Positions 51,975 to 61,456 of a stretch of DNA of 64,000 bases are shown here, one piece after another; position 1 is the first letter of the stretch; each line of letters starts with the position of its first letter. This DNA comes from Rhynchopus euleeides (lineage: Eukaryota; Euglenozoa; Diplonemea; Diplonemida; Diplonemidae), in NCBI GenBank assembly GCA_963210315.1, contig OY723283.1, positions 620,001 to 684,000 of the forward strand. Direction: 5' to 3'. The position numbers and the translations under genes are program-made. The notes under the pieces are model-generated. The model worked only from the letters and a program-made list of their open reading frames with translations. It was not told the DNA's origin and ran no database searches.

Positions 51975-53459
51975 TCAGCCGCAGAGGATTTTCATACTCC
52001 GCTCGAAGGCACGGCGTTGCCTCGGGTCACGCCCCCCCAGAGCTGCCGACATGGCACCCCGCTCATCCACACTGAGGTAGCCAGGGGCCTCGGTGTCGGC
52101 GGGTGCAATGCGGGCTGCCACGAGGCTGCCGCCCAGGAAGGTCTTGAAGTAGCGCTGTGCAGGGGTTTCCGTCTCGAACAGCTTCTCCAGGCGCCAGGCC
52201 CCCTCCCCGGTGAACCTGGCGCACTTCGCCATCTCGGTGAACATCTTCTTCGAAGCCATCGGGCTCCCGGTGTCCACCGTGGGGGCTGCCGGAGGGCCCT
52301 TTGCACCACCGCCACCACCCTCACTCTCCCACACCACCACGAGCTCCTTCACCTGACCCGCGTCCTCCTTGGGGAAGGCACAGAAGTAGTCGTTGATGCG
52401 CAGGACACTCCCGTCGTATCCCTCAGGGATGAGGACGTACTCTGTGGTGGGTTTGGCTAGGCCAGGTGCCGTGGTCTTGCAGGTTGGGGTGTAGTGCTCC
52501 TTCAAGTTGTGCAGCCGCCCGTCTGCGCCGACATGCCAGGATTCGTAGGCGGTGTAGCGAGCGGTCTCTCCAGGCCTGCTGCCGTGCAGCAGCGCCTGCA
52601 GGCCTGTTGCGAAGCACATCCCGCAGCTTTTGTCCTCCTGCGGCTTGAACCCCTCCAGGGCGATGTGCACCACGCGCTGCTCGCCGCCCTGCAGCGCGGG
52701 GGCGGCAGCCAGCTCCTTCAGCCCATCGCGGCCGAGATGCAGGTCGAAGAGGCGCGGGTCGTCAGCAAAGTGCTTCAGCAGCGCTGCGTGCAGCACCCCG
52801 TCGCGGTCCGACCCCGCCCAGAAGGGGCGCGGGGGGTGTGCAGGGGGTGGTGGCGGCGGCGGCGGGGCAGCCTGGGGCTCAGGGTCTACAGCCTGAGCAG
52901 CCTGGGCTGCAGGGAGCTGGGGTTGAGGTTGAGGAGCAGGTGGTGGTGGTGGGGGTGGTGAGGGGGTGTCGCAGGCTGCCTGTGCCGCCTGTGCTGGTCT
53001 GATTGGGGCAGGTGTCGGTGTCGGTGTCGGCGCAGGTGAGGGCGAGGGCTGCGCACCGTGCTGGGTGGTGCCCTCAGACACGCCGTTGGGCAGCGGCGGC
53101 TGAGTGGGGGAGGGCGCCGGGGGCTGCGGCCCGTTGGCGTGGTGCACGCCGTTGGGCATGGCGGGCGCCGCTTGCTGCTGCGGGTCTGCCGCCGGCGCAG
53201 CGGGAGGAAGAGGTGCTGCCTGGGCCTCGACGCTCTGCTGCTGCTGCTGTGCCTGCTGCTCGTGCTTCTCCGTGGCGGTGGGGAGCTCTGCTGCCGCATG
53301 CTTCAGCTCTTGGAGCTCGACGGGGATCTGCGTGCAGCCCTTCTGTTGCTGGTGCAGGCAGAGCTTTTCGGGCTCAGCATAGAGCAGCTTGCAGGCGGTG
53401 CATCCGTAGCGCACCTGCTGCCCCGTTCGACATCGCAGCACCACATACGACATCTCCAT
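51975..53459 (-). CDS. Pro/Gln/Ala-rich protein with one zinc-finger-like motif
   Basis: 494 residues from ATG 53459 (a second ATG is two codons later). Residues about 17-39 read CTACKLLYAEPEKLCLH then QQQKGC, which is C-x2-C-x12-H-x5-C, a C2H2-type spacing with Cys as last ligand. A low-complexity Gln/Pro/Ala/Thr stretch follows to about 225. A conserved-looking domain from about 235 to 380 contains HFADDPRLFDLHLGRDGL, HIALEGFKPQEDKSCGMCFA, YESWHVGADGRLHNLKEHYT and YDGSVLRINDYFCAFP, rich in Cys/His and aromatic residues. A helical tail ends FERSMKILCG. I do not know the family. Open through a single exon, with AG acceptor CACACACTCCAG 12 nt upstream of the ATG. Confidence 0.7.
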   Translation of the reverse strand: MEMSYVVLRCRTGQQVRYGCTACKLLYAEPEKLCLHQQQKGCTQIPVELQELKHAAAELPTATEKHEQQAQQQQQSVEAQAAPLPPAAPAADPQQQAAPAMPNGVHHANGPQPPAPSPTQPPLPNGVSEGTTQHGAQPSPSPAPTPTPTPAPIRPAQAAQAACDTPSPPPPPPPAPQPQPQLPAAQAAQAVDPEPQAAPPPPPPPPAHPPRPFWAGSDRDGVLHAALLKHFADDPRLFDLHLGRDGLKELAAAPALQGGEQRVVHIALEGFKPQEDKSCGMCFATGLQALLHGSRPGETARYTAYESWHVGADGRLHNLKEHYTPTCKTTAPGLAKPTTEYVLIPEGYDGSVLRINDYFCAFPKEDAGQVKELVVVWESEGGGGGAKGPPAAPTVDTGSPMASKKMFTEMAKCARFTGEGAWRLEKLFETETPAQRYFKTFLGGSLVAARIAPADTEAPGYLSVDERGAMSAALGGRDPRQRRAFERSMKILCG

Positions 53460-54656
53460 CGGGCCCGTGCTCTGGAGTGTGTGGCAGTGAAAAGTGGACG
53501 TGCCACTCCAAGAGGGGTGGTCGGTGCGCTCTCCACAATGAAGAAAGAGGTCAAAGACTCTATGCCCTTGCTTCTGTTGAACCCTTGGCAAGAGGTGTGC
53601 TGCACTACACGCCGGGTCTGGAGCTCACGGCACCCCGAATTAGTGACACAAGCTGACAAGGAACTGGTGCGGGGGGGGGGGGGGGCTGGGGAGATGGGCG
53701 GGGAGGCTCTGGCAGTCTTGCTGGGGCATTTTGGCGGCAGCTCTCTACCCACCCCTGAATCTAACCCGCTCTGTCTCAGCGGTTTTCTGCAGGCCGCCGC
53801 GCGTACCCTTTGCGAGGGGCGATCTATACATCGCATGGGTAGGCTGGCCGGTGGGATTGGCGGAGGGGGCGGGGGTGTGGCAGTTACGATACACCGCTTC
53901 GTTCTAAAGGCGGATGTATTTTCGGTATCGACGACTGGCTCCCTGATGTGCAAGAGAGCCAGTCATGGATACGGGTTATTGAGTTCGGCAAACCACTGAG
54001 CTGATGAGAGCACTGTGTCCTCCGATACTCTTGACAAACTCGCATCGCAGCATGATACAGCATGGCTAAGACACATGCCGCATGCTTTGGTTGGTTGGTT
54101 GGGGTGCGGGGGGGGATCGTGGCACGGCTATCCACATACATCTAGTCTTATTGCAGAAACACCTATTCCCATCACATACACAGACACACCCCATCAACAG
54201 TGGGCTCTGACCCCCGCAAAACCTCGAGCCAGGATTCGATGGTGGGGCAGGGCAGAGCAGGACTGGCAGGGTGGGCCACGATCCGAGTGAGGGTTACCGA
54301 TACCCCGACTCTGAAGAACTTGGTTGGTGGCGACTCTCGCTGTCACCTTCTCCCTGAGGAGCCACTCGCCCCTTGAGGGCTAGAAGGCTTCCCGTTCGAC
54401 ATTAGGGTCCATCTCGAACGAAATCTGTGGAAGAAGAAGGCGGTGCATATGGAAGCCGTGGTGAATACCCCACACCAGGACACACAGGTCATGCTGGCCT
54501 CCAAAGCAACACCTCAGAAGCGCGGTCACATCATGTTGGGATGTTCAGTGATTTCATACCGTGTGCCCGTCCGGATCAGCCCAGACAACCTGCTTCCCAC
54601 GGCCCTTGAAGGGGCTGCTGAGTGAACGGGACTCAGGCCTGGTTGGGGAAGGCGCT
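53460..54656. other. Intergenic
   Basis: About 1.2 kb with a G-run near 53669. No gene seen. Confidence 0.55.
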
Positions 54657-56574
54657 TCACGTCTGCGAGTGGGTGTAGTGGGTGGTGGCTTCCCAAGCGT
54701 GCCCCGAGGCAAAATCATACCTCACGGGGCTTGCGCTCACAGCAACCTGCTCCGGATGCGCCGGCTGCGGAGGCGATGACGACGAGGTGTAATCCTGCTG
54801 AGGCGCGTGTGAGTGATGCACAAACAACACCCCCCACAGACACGGCACCGAGCCCTGTCCCTTTATTGCCGCTGGATTTGATAATCCCAAACAACAGCTT
54901 TATCTTTGTAAGTTGCGGGAAACATCCGAGGACCACCACACCACCACCACCACCTTTTCCGCACTGCCATACCTGGAGATCCCACCCCTCCTGGAGCTGG
55001 TTGAGCTCAGAGGCCATGAGGGCCGCCATGGGCGCCGTGGCTGGGAGGGAGAACGGCGGCGACGCGCCCCTCTGATGCTGCTGCTGGGAGGGGGACCGCC
55101 TCTGCCCGGCGCCGGCGCCCCGCGACATGGCGGCAAAGCCCGCCTTCATGTTGCGGTTGTCCTGCTGCTCCGCGAAGAGCTGCTCCTCCACCTTCAGCAG
55201 GCGCTCCCCTATCTTGGCGTTAGCCAGGCGGAGCTCGCGCGCCTCCTCGACTGCCTGGGCACGCCCCTCCTGAGACCGCTGCAGCTCGTCCCTGCTGGAG
55301 ACGGGGCGGCGCTGCAGCTCCGCATCCGCCTCCATGAGGCGCTGCCGCAGCTCCGACACGAGCCGCTCCATTTCCGGATTTCGCTGGTGGCTCTTCAGGT
55401 TCGCAACGTCGGAGCTCAGGGCGCGCACCCGCCCCTCCAGCTCCGCCTCCCTCGCCCGGCTGTCAGCCAGCGAGGCCTGCAGCATGTTGAACTCCTGACA
55501 CTTCCTGTCGTGCGCCCCGGCCAGCTCCCGGTGCTGATGGGTCAGCATCTGAAGCTTCTGCAACGTATCGGTGTTGCTGTTCTGCAGGCGCTGCAGCTCC
55601 TCCTGCAGCATCCGGGTCACATTCCCGTCGATCCCAGGCATCCGGACTGCACCCCCACCCCCACCCCCGCCACCACCACTCCCCTTCGACTGCGCCTCCC
55701 GCAGCGGGGCGTGGTGCCCACTGCCACCCTTGGCACTGCTGGGGTGCGACACCGCCACCTGCGGCTGCGGATGGGGGTGAGGCTGTGGCTGCGGGTCGTC
55801 ATCGCCCCCGATGGCCCGCGGGAGATGCATGGGCCGCGGGTTCCCCGCCCCCCCGCTGTAGCTGCGCTGCGGCTTCTTCGCAGAGGGCTGGGCAGGCGTG
55901 GCGGCCGCAGCCGCAGAGCCCTTCGACCCCTTCGACAGCGTGTGGTGGATCTGGACCTGCTCCTGCAGGTTGGCCAGCTCCACCTTCAGCAGGGCCTGCT
56001 CCCTCCCGGTGAGGCCCACTGTGGACAGCGCTGTGTCGACAGACTGCAGCAGCTGCCGCAGGCTCCCCAGGTCATGGCATGCGTGGGAGGGCTCCGTGAC
56101 CTGGCGTGGGGGCGATATGCTGCACTGGTGGAGCTTCTCCTTCTCGGCAGACACGAGCTCCAGCAGGGATTTGTATTCCCGGAGGAAGGTGATGAACGCG
56201 TCGGAGTGTGACGGTGTGGCGCGCGAGTTTCCGCGGCAGGTGGAGAGGACGTCTGCGTTGCTCAGCTTTGCCTCGCTCAGCAGCGGGGTGCAGGAGGCGC
56301 ACAGCGTGTAGTAGTTCAGCGCTGCACCGCTGGGTGTCGCCAGGTCGCGTGGCATCGCATACCACCCAAAGCGAGGGCATCCCGTGCCGCACAGCCAGCA
56401 CACCGGCAGAGGTCCGTCGCTGCCCAGGATAGGCCACCGCCCTTCGTCATCCGCAGCCGGGGCAACGTGCCGCCCGCTGCTGCTCGGGGCGCGTGGGCGG
56501 CTGACCCGTATGTTAGGGACTTTGTTGGCCTTCGGCTCGCCGGCAGCCTTCTTGGGCCTGGGGGCAAAAGCCAT
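54657..56574 (-). CDS. Coiled-coil protein with N-terminal CxxC pairs, two exons
   Basis: Exon 1 is 56574-54973. A donor CAG|GTATGG and an acceptor GCCTCAGCAG|GAT predict exon 2 at 54794-54657 (intron 178 bp, phase 0), giving about 579 residues ending in a Ser/Pro-rich tail (DYTSSSSPPQPAHPEQ...). A further GTATGA inside exon 2 leaves the last 20 residues open. The N terminus has CWLCGTGC...CASC, likely a zinc-binding treble-clef-like site, near residues 57-95. A helical segment near 130-210 and a basic linker follow. Residues about 315-465 form a long heptad-repeat coiled coil (MLQEELQRLQNSNTDTLQKL, REAELEGRVRALSSDVANLK). It may be a centrosomal or cytoskeletal scaffold; that is inference from form alone. 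Acceptor CACCTCTATCAACAG lies 23 nt before the ATG. Confidence 0.75.
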
Positions 56575-58017
56575 CTACACCATGTAGCGGTTTGGGCCTG
56601 TTGATAGAGGTGGGGTGAGGTCGTTCAAACGGCCTTGTGTAAGCCCCTGGGTCTGGGTGGTGGTGTGGTGGCGGGGAGGGGCTGAGGCAGTTTGAGACGC
56701 GCAAAAGATAAGGCGGTGTTTGTGTGTCAATCCATCCATGCCTGCCCCAATGTCGATAAAGTACAGGGTTCGAAAACAGGGTTTGGAACATATAAACAGC
56801 ACTGCACCTGTGTCCATGTGGTTGCGTGTGTGCACAAGCGGCGGGGCGGGGAGAGTCGTGCCGTCACGATTCATATTTCGTTGCACATTCTGCTTCGCCA
56901 AGGGCGTGTTCCGTTTTTCTGAAGAAGGGCGCAGGGACACCCTGCCCGCCTCGGGCGGACCTCACCACCCCTTCTACTGCACCATTCCATGGCAATGGAT
57001 ACATGCTCGGAGAGACGTGATTTTCGATTTTTCTGCGTGCAGCAACATCCCACTGCACCGACTGATTTTCTTGACAACTTGCAGCCTGACAAGAGCCACA
57101 CCACGGACTGCTTTCTGTCAAGAAGATGCTCGGTTGAAGCAACCTGCACCTCCACCCTGACAGACATCCCCACTATCATTACAGGCCACTCCACCACCCC
57201 GCACACGTTCAACTTGTTGTTTAGTGCAGGCCGCACCGAGCGAGCTCTGATGCTGCCCCACTGTCGCCTAGGGCCAAACACTGAAATTGGGCACAGTTTG
57301 TTTGAATGTTGTTGTGCGATTTTGTTTTACACATCCTGTTTCTTCTTGGCCAGGCCGTACGCCTGTCCAACAACAGCCGGTGGGAATGATACACCCAGCA
57401 AGCCCCGCTCTGCGTTCTTCAAACCGTTTCGCATAACGATGACAAACCCAGCAGCCCACACAGATATCGTCCCCAAGCAGACGTCAATATGCTGCTTGAT
57501 GTGTGACGCCTGCACCTCACCTGTACACCAAGAACAAAACAAGGCATGGTCATCAAGGAGCCATCGTCTGGTATTCAGAGTGGACCCCTGCCATGCACAG
57601 ACAGACTACAAGGGAGCAGACTGCCGAGGGATCAGGATGAGATGGAAGGTGGGATGGGGGTGAGCTGGGGGTGTGGCTCGTTGTGATGAAAGTGGCCTCC
57701 CACGCAGATGGCGCAGTTTGCGGTAGCAAACTCACCACCCACACGGGCCTGTTCAGTTTCACCAACAGCAGCAGGAGGGGATCAGCGCAGGGAGGGCGGT
57801 AGGGGGGGGGGGGGGGTGTTTGGCGGTGGTGGTGCAAACCGACAGCCCTGCCCACACCTCCCCACACCCCGGCAGTGCCTGTCTTGTTGGTCACGGCAGT
57901 CACGAGCGAGGCTCGATACACCCCATTGCCATTTGTGGGAACACCGGCCTGTCAGCCGTTGCGTTTGTTCAGAAGGGCAAGGTGCAAGCTTCAATGGGTC
58001 GTGTGCCCATTATACAC
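56575..58017. other. Intergenic, coiled-coil gene to tektin
   Basis: About 1.44 kb with a G-run (57801-57816). No gene or known repeat. Confidence 0.55.
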
Positions 58018-59815
58018 TCAGACATGGATATGCCTGCGTGACATGGAAGCTCCGGCTGGTGGTGGTGGGCGCGGGATGTGGCGGCTGTTCTTGAACCCAT
58101 CTGCACGGGCTTGGCGCATCTTCTGCGAGCAGATAACCAGAGAGGTGTGGATGACTGACACCTAACGCAAAACACAACATGTCATGCATGTAGTACGGCC
58201 TGACTCAGCAAACCCGCAAACCCGTTTGCGGGTTTGCTAACACATGACCCTCACGGGAATAACACCATACCTGTCGCGGGGTCTTGAGGCTACTCTGCGA
58301 GTCTAGCGATGCGGAGAAGACACTTGACGTCTGCTGGTCGAGATCGAGACACCTCTTGTCGATGGTGAGCGACATGTTCTTGTCCCGCATGTTCTGCCCG
58401 ATCTGATTCTGCGCCTGCATGAGGTGGTCCCTCTCGTTGGTGATGTGTGCCGCCTTAGCCTGCAAGGACCGGATTGCCTGCGACAGCTTGTTGTACTCAT
58501 CCTCCAGCGCCTCTTCCACTGTGTCACGCACCGACTCGCGTGCAGGGCGATTCCTCCGAATCGTAAGGCGGTCCTTCACGATATTCAGCGGCACCTCCTT
58601 GGCCTGCAGGGTGCGCATCACGCTGTCACGCTGCTCGTCAAGGCTCTCGATCTCCGATTTGACATCCAGCAGGTTCTGAGACAGCTTGTTGTGCAGCGTC
58701 GTCGTCTGCTTGACTTTCGTCCCAAGCGCGTCCTGCACTATGTTATGAGTCGAGTCCTTCGCCTCGTCAACATGGTGCATCGTGGCAACCAGCTTCCGTC
58801 TCAGCTCATAACTCTCATGCTCCAGCTGCAGGTGTGTGCGTGCGAATGTGGGATAGAAAGATAAGACCTAGAGCACACAACCACAACATGGGGGTCGCAC
58901 ACCACACGAAACACCCCGCAGGGGAAAACCGGGCTCTGCTAGATGGCACGCTGAACAGAAGCCCCGAAATCTCCCGCGATTGCCGAAGACCCGGCACCCC
59001 CCTGCCCTGACAGGGGCAACGGCAACACAACCCTGCTCTGCAGTGCAGCGCTCAGGGGGACGCGGGATATGCTTGTGTGTAGGTGTGGACATGGGTCATA
59101 CCCTGCAGGAGTGGTTGGTGACACGCTCTGTGTTCTGCCGCCAGATGGAAGGGAGCGTGGTGGACTTCGAGGCATGCGCTGTGTGCAGCGGGTCTGCTGT
59201 GGGCTGCCCCGTGGCACCCAGAGTCGAGTCTAACCCTGCCGTCTTCGCAGGGAGGTCCAGGCATTCGAGATCCAGCTTCAGCGACTGTGACTTGTCGAGG
59301 TGGTCTGACTTCAGGGCGTGCTTGCACTCATCCATCGCCTGCAGATGATGCTGCGTCTCCTTCACAAGACTGTCGAGGGTGGCGTGCGACTTCTTCAGCT
59401 CATCGAGCTCCTCTGCAAGTGCCTTCTCCACCTTGTCGTATATCTTCTCGCGGACAGGGCGCTTCTCCCGTAGGCGCAGGCGGCCCTCAGCCTTCTTAAT
59501 GGGCTTGTTGAGGCTGCGCACCATCTGCAGGCCCCTGTTCTGCACGGCGGTCAGCTTCTCCATCTCGGTGTGCAGCGACGCGATGCGCTTCTCGATTTTA
59601 TTCTTCAGATGTGTCGTGTCCTGCACCTTCCGCCGCAGCGCATCGTCGACAGATGCCTGATGCACGCGCGTCTGTTTCTCCAAGGCACGCCTCGTCGCAA
59701 CCGCTTGCCCCCTTAGTTTGGTGGACGTCGCACGGGTCGCCTTTGCATCCGTCAGCATCGCATGGGTCTGATTCGTCCAGTCCCGCGACATCGCACGCTC
59801 ATGTTCGGTCACCAT
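58018..59815 (-). CDS. Tektin-family ciliary protein, three exons
   Basis: Exons are 59815-59102, 58825-58271 and 58122-58018 (introns 276 and 148 bp; donors GTATGA and GTATGG, acceptors TGCAG and CTCGCAG; all phase 0), giving about 457 residues, the usual tektin length. Tektins form filaments in the doublet microtubules of cilia and flagella. Exon 1 begins MVTEHERAMSRDWTNQTHAM, like the tektin R-x-W N terminus, then a first coil pair with LRLREKRPVREKIYDKVEKA and LDLECLDL. Exon 2 repeats the plan with LTIRRNRPARESVRDTVEEA and SLTIDKRCLDLDQQ. These are the places of tektin RExR..DxVxxxL and RPNVELCRD/ID..C; the canonical RPNVELCRD is diverged (RPARESVRD). Exon 3 encodes KMRQARADGFKNSRHIPRPP and a short tail. 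Exon 3 rests on splice signals only. The ATG follows CCACACCACCACACAG by 22 nt. Confidence 0.85.
58207..58238. other. Perfect 15 bp stem hairpin in the last tektin intron
   Basis: AGCAAACCCGCAAAC, a CC loop, then the exact complement. It lies in the middle of the 148 bp intron at 58123-58270. Confidence 0.85.
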
Positions 59816-60337
59816 CAGCGCGTCAATCGACACGCTCCTGTGTGGTGGTGTGGAGGGGACACACGTCGGGGCTGCCGGCCTGCAGTCACCAGGCAACGTG
59901 GAGTGGAACCGGGAGATCGCTTGTGTTACCCAGGGTAGCCCGACACCGCCATCGCCCGAGTTTCATTCTGGTGGAAAATGCCTGCCTTCCGCTCGGTGTT
60001 ACATCTGTGCCGCTGCCCTGCCCTGGCGGGGCTCTCTTTCATGCATAATCCCCACAAGGTGGTGCACCGCGTGTCGGGGCGATACACCACCAGCCAGACA
60101 CAACCCCCCCGCCCCCCTGCACTCCCCAAGAGCGGGAAGCCAAGTCTCATTGCCTCAGTGCCAGAAAAAGGCACGTTCCATAGACACAAGCAGGCGAGGC
60201 ACCGAGAGGCTTATCCTCTGAAAGGCAGACACGTGTCGGTTCAGATCATGTGCTTCAGTTGTTCAGATGTGTGTTTCCGATTTCAATAATATGAGGAACA
60301 GAGTCTGGCCATTACTCTCCCCCCCTCTCTCTCTAGT
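59816..60337. other. Intergenic, tektin to WD40 gene
   Basis: About 0.5 kb: the tektin acceptor tract, an open but TTG-initiated extension of the tektin frame to 59896 (rejected), and a CT-rich tract next to the WD40 stop. Confidence 0.6.
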
Positions 60338-61456
60338 CTAGTTTTCTTGGAATTTGTGCCTGAGCTCGAAGAGATCTGTCCCATCGTCGAGGTGGCGGTA
60401 CACGCACGTCTCCCCCTCTGTGGTTGTCACCACCGCATGATCCCCTGCGAGCGTGAAGTCAATAGGCTGCCCGTCGAGGCTGAGCGGCGTCACAGAGTTA
60501 CACTCCCCAGTTTCTTTATTCCACAGCCGCAGGGACCTGTCATGGGCGACGGTGCCCATCATCCCGTTGCTGAAGGCGATGTCCGAGAGGCACTTGTCGT
60601 GCCCGACATACTGCAGCACCTCCTTCTCGGCACGCACATCCCAGAGCCGCACCACAGCGGAGGCGTCGGTGAACCCTTTGTACCCCACATACACATGGTT
60701 TGGGTTCGAAGGGTCCTTTGTCATGCACACCGGCTGGTCGGGAACCCCGGTGATGGCCCTCCCGTGGGTGTCGAGCCTGTCCCCACGCACATCCCAGATG
60801 TAGAGCTTAAGGTTCTCCCCGCCTTGGATCACCGTGTGCTCGTCTACCCAGGCGAGGCAGTGAACCAGATTTCGCGCAGTCTTCTGTACATGCAGTTGCT
60901 GCCCTGCAGCGGTGTCCCACAGGCGCACCGTGTTGTCTCGGCTCCCGCTCGCCATGCGGTCCCCCGTTTCATTCATGCAGACATTGGCGACGCTGAAGGT
61001 GTGTCCCTCGAAGGTGTGGGCGAGCTCGATGCTGGCATCACCGACACGCCATGTTTTGATCACCTTATCACGCCCGCTGGAGGCAAGCAACGACTGCCCC
61101 GGATGGAAGAACAAACGCCGCGCGTCGTCGGCGTGCTTCTCCGAGGAGGCGACGATCGACACATCTCTCGGGTTGGAGATGTCCACGAGGCAGACGCGGC
61201 CGTCCTCCCCCCCGGTGGCAAAGCGGTTGCCCCCGAGCGACTCCACGGAGTAGACGCTGCCGCCGTGGAGGCCGCGGTGCCGCAGCGCGGTTTCCGGTGC
61301 AGCCGCCGCGCTGCCCCCCGCAGCCTCGGCATACTGCGAAGCAGGGTCGCCCCTGGAGGGCGCACCCACCACGCCGCTCAGCTCACTCTGCGATGCACGG
61401 CCTTCTGCAGCATCGCCGTCAGGCTTGTCGCCTGACTTCCAGCACGACTGCCCCAT
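60338..61456 (-). CDS. WD40-repeat protein, possibly N-terminally acylated
   Basis: 372 codons, single exon, ATG 61456. After about 55 Ser/Ala-rich residues, six to seven WD-type blades are visible, e.g. SVESLGGNRFATGGEDGRVC, ARRLFFHPGQSLLASSGRDK(VIKTWRV), VCMNETGDRMASGSRDNTVR(LWD), DASAVVRLWDVRAEKEVLQY and SDIAFSNGMMGTVAHDRSLR(LWN). Enough for one beta-propeller scaffold. The N terminus MGQSCWKSGD has Gly2 and Cys5, a context allowing N-myristoylation plus palmitoylation and so membrane anchoring; position 6 is Trp, not the preferred Ser/Thr, so this is uncertain. The partner is unknown. AG acceptors lie 8 and 19 nt upstream. Confidence 0.85.
   Translation of the reverse strand: MGQSCWKSGDKPDGDAAEGRASQSELSGVVGAPSRGDPASQYAEAAGGSAAAAPETALRHRGLHGGSVYSVESLGGNRFATGGEDGRVCLVDISNPRDVSIVASSEKHADDARRLFFHPGQSLLASSGRDKVIKTWRVGDASIELAHTFEGHTFSVANVCMNETGDRMASGSRDNTVRLWDTAAGQQLHVQKTARNLVHCLAWVDEHTVIQGGENLKLYIWDVRGDRLDTHGRAITGVPDQPVCMTKDPSNPNHVYVGYKGFTDASAVVRLWDVRAEKEVLQYVGHDKCLSDIAFSNGMMGTVAHDRSLRLWNKETGECNSVTPLSLDGQPIDFTLAGDHAVVTTTEGETCVYRHLDDGTDLFELRHKFQEN

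Noticed and set aside
54913-56211. 432-codon plus-strand open frame
   Set aside because: Antisense of the coiled-coil gene; composition is that of a reverse-complement shadow.
59816-59896. Tektin start at 59896
   Set aside because: The codon is TTG, and the stretch contains an acceptor-like CCACACCACCACACAG; ATG 59815 starts the tektin-like sequence.
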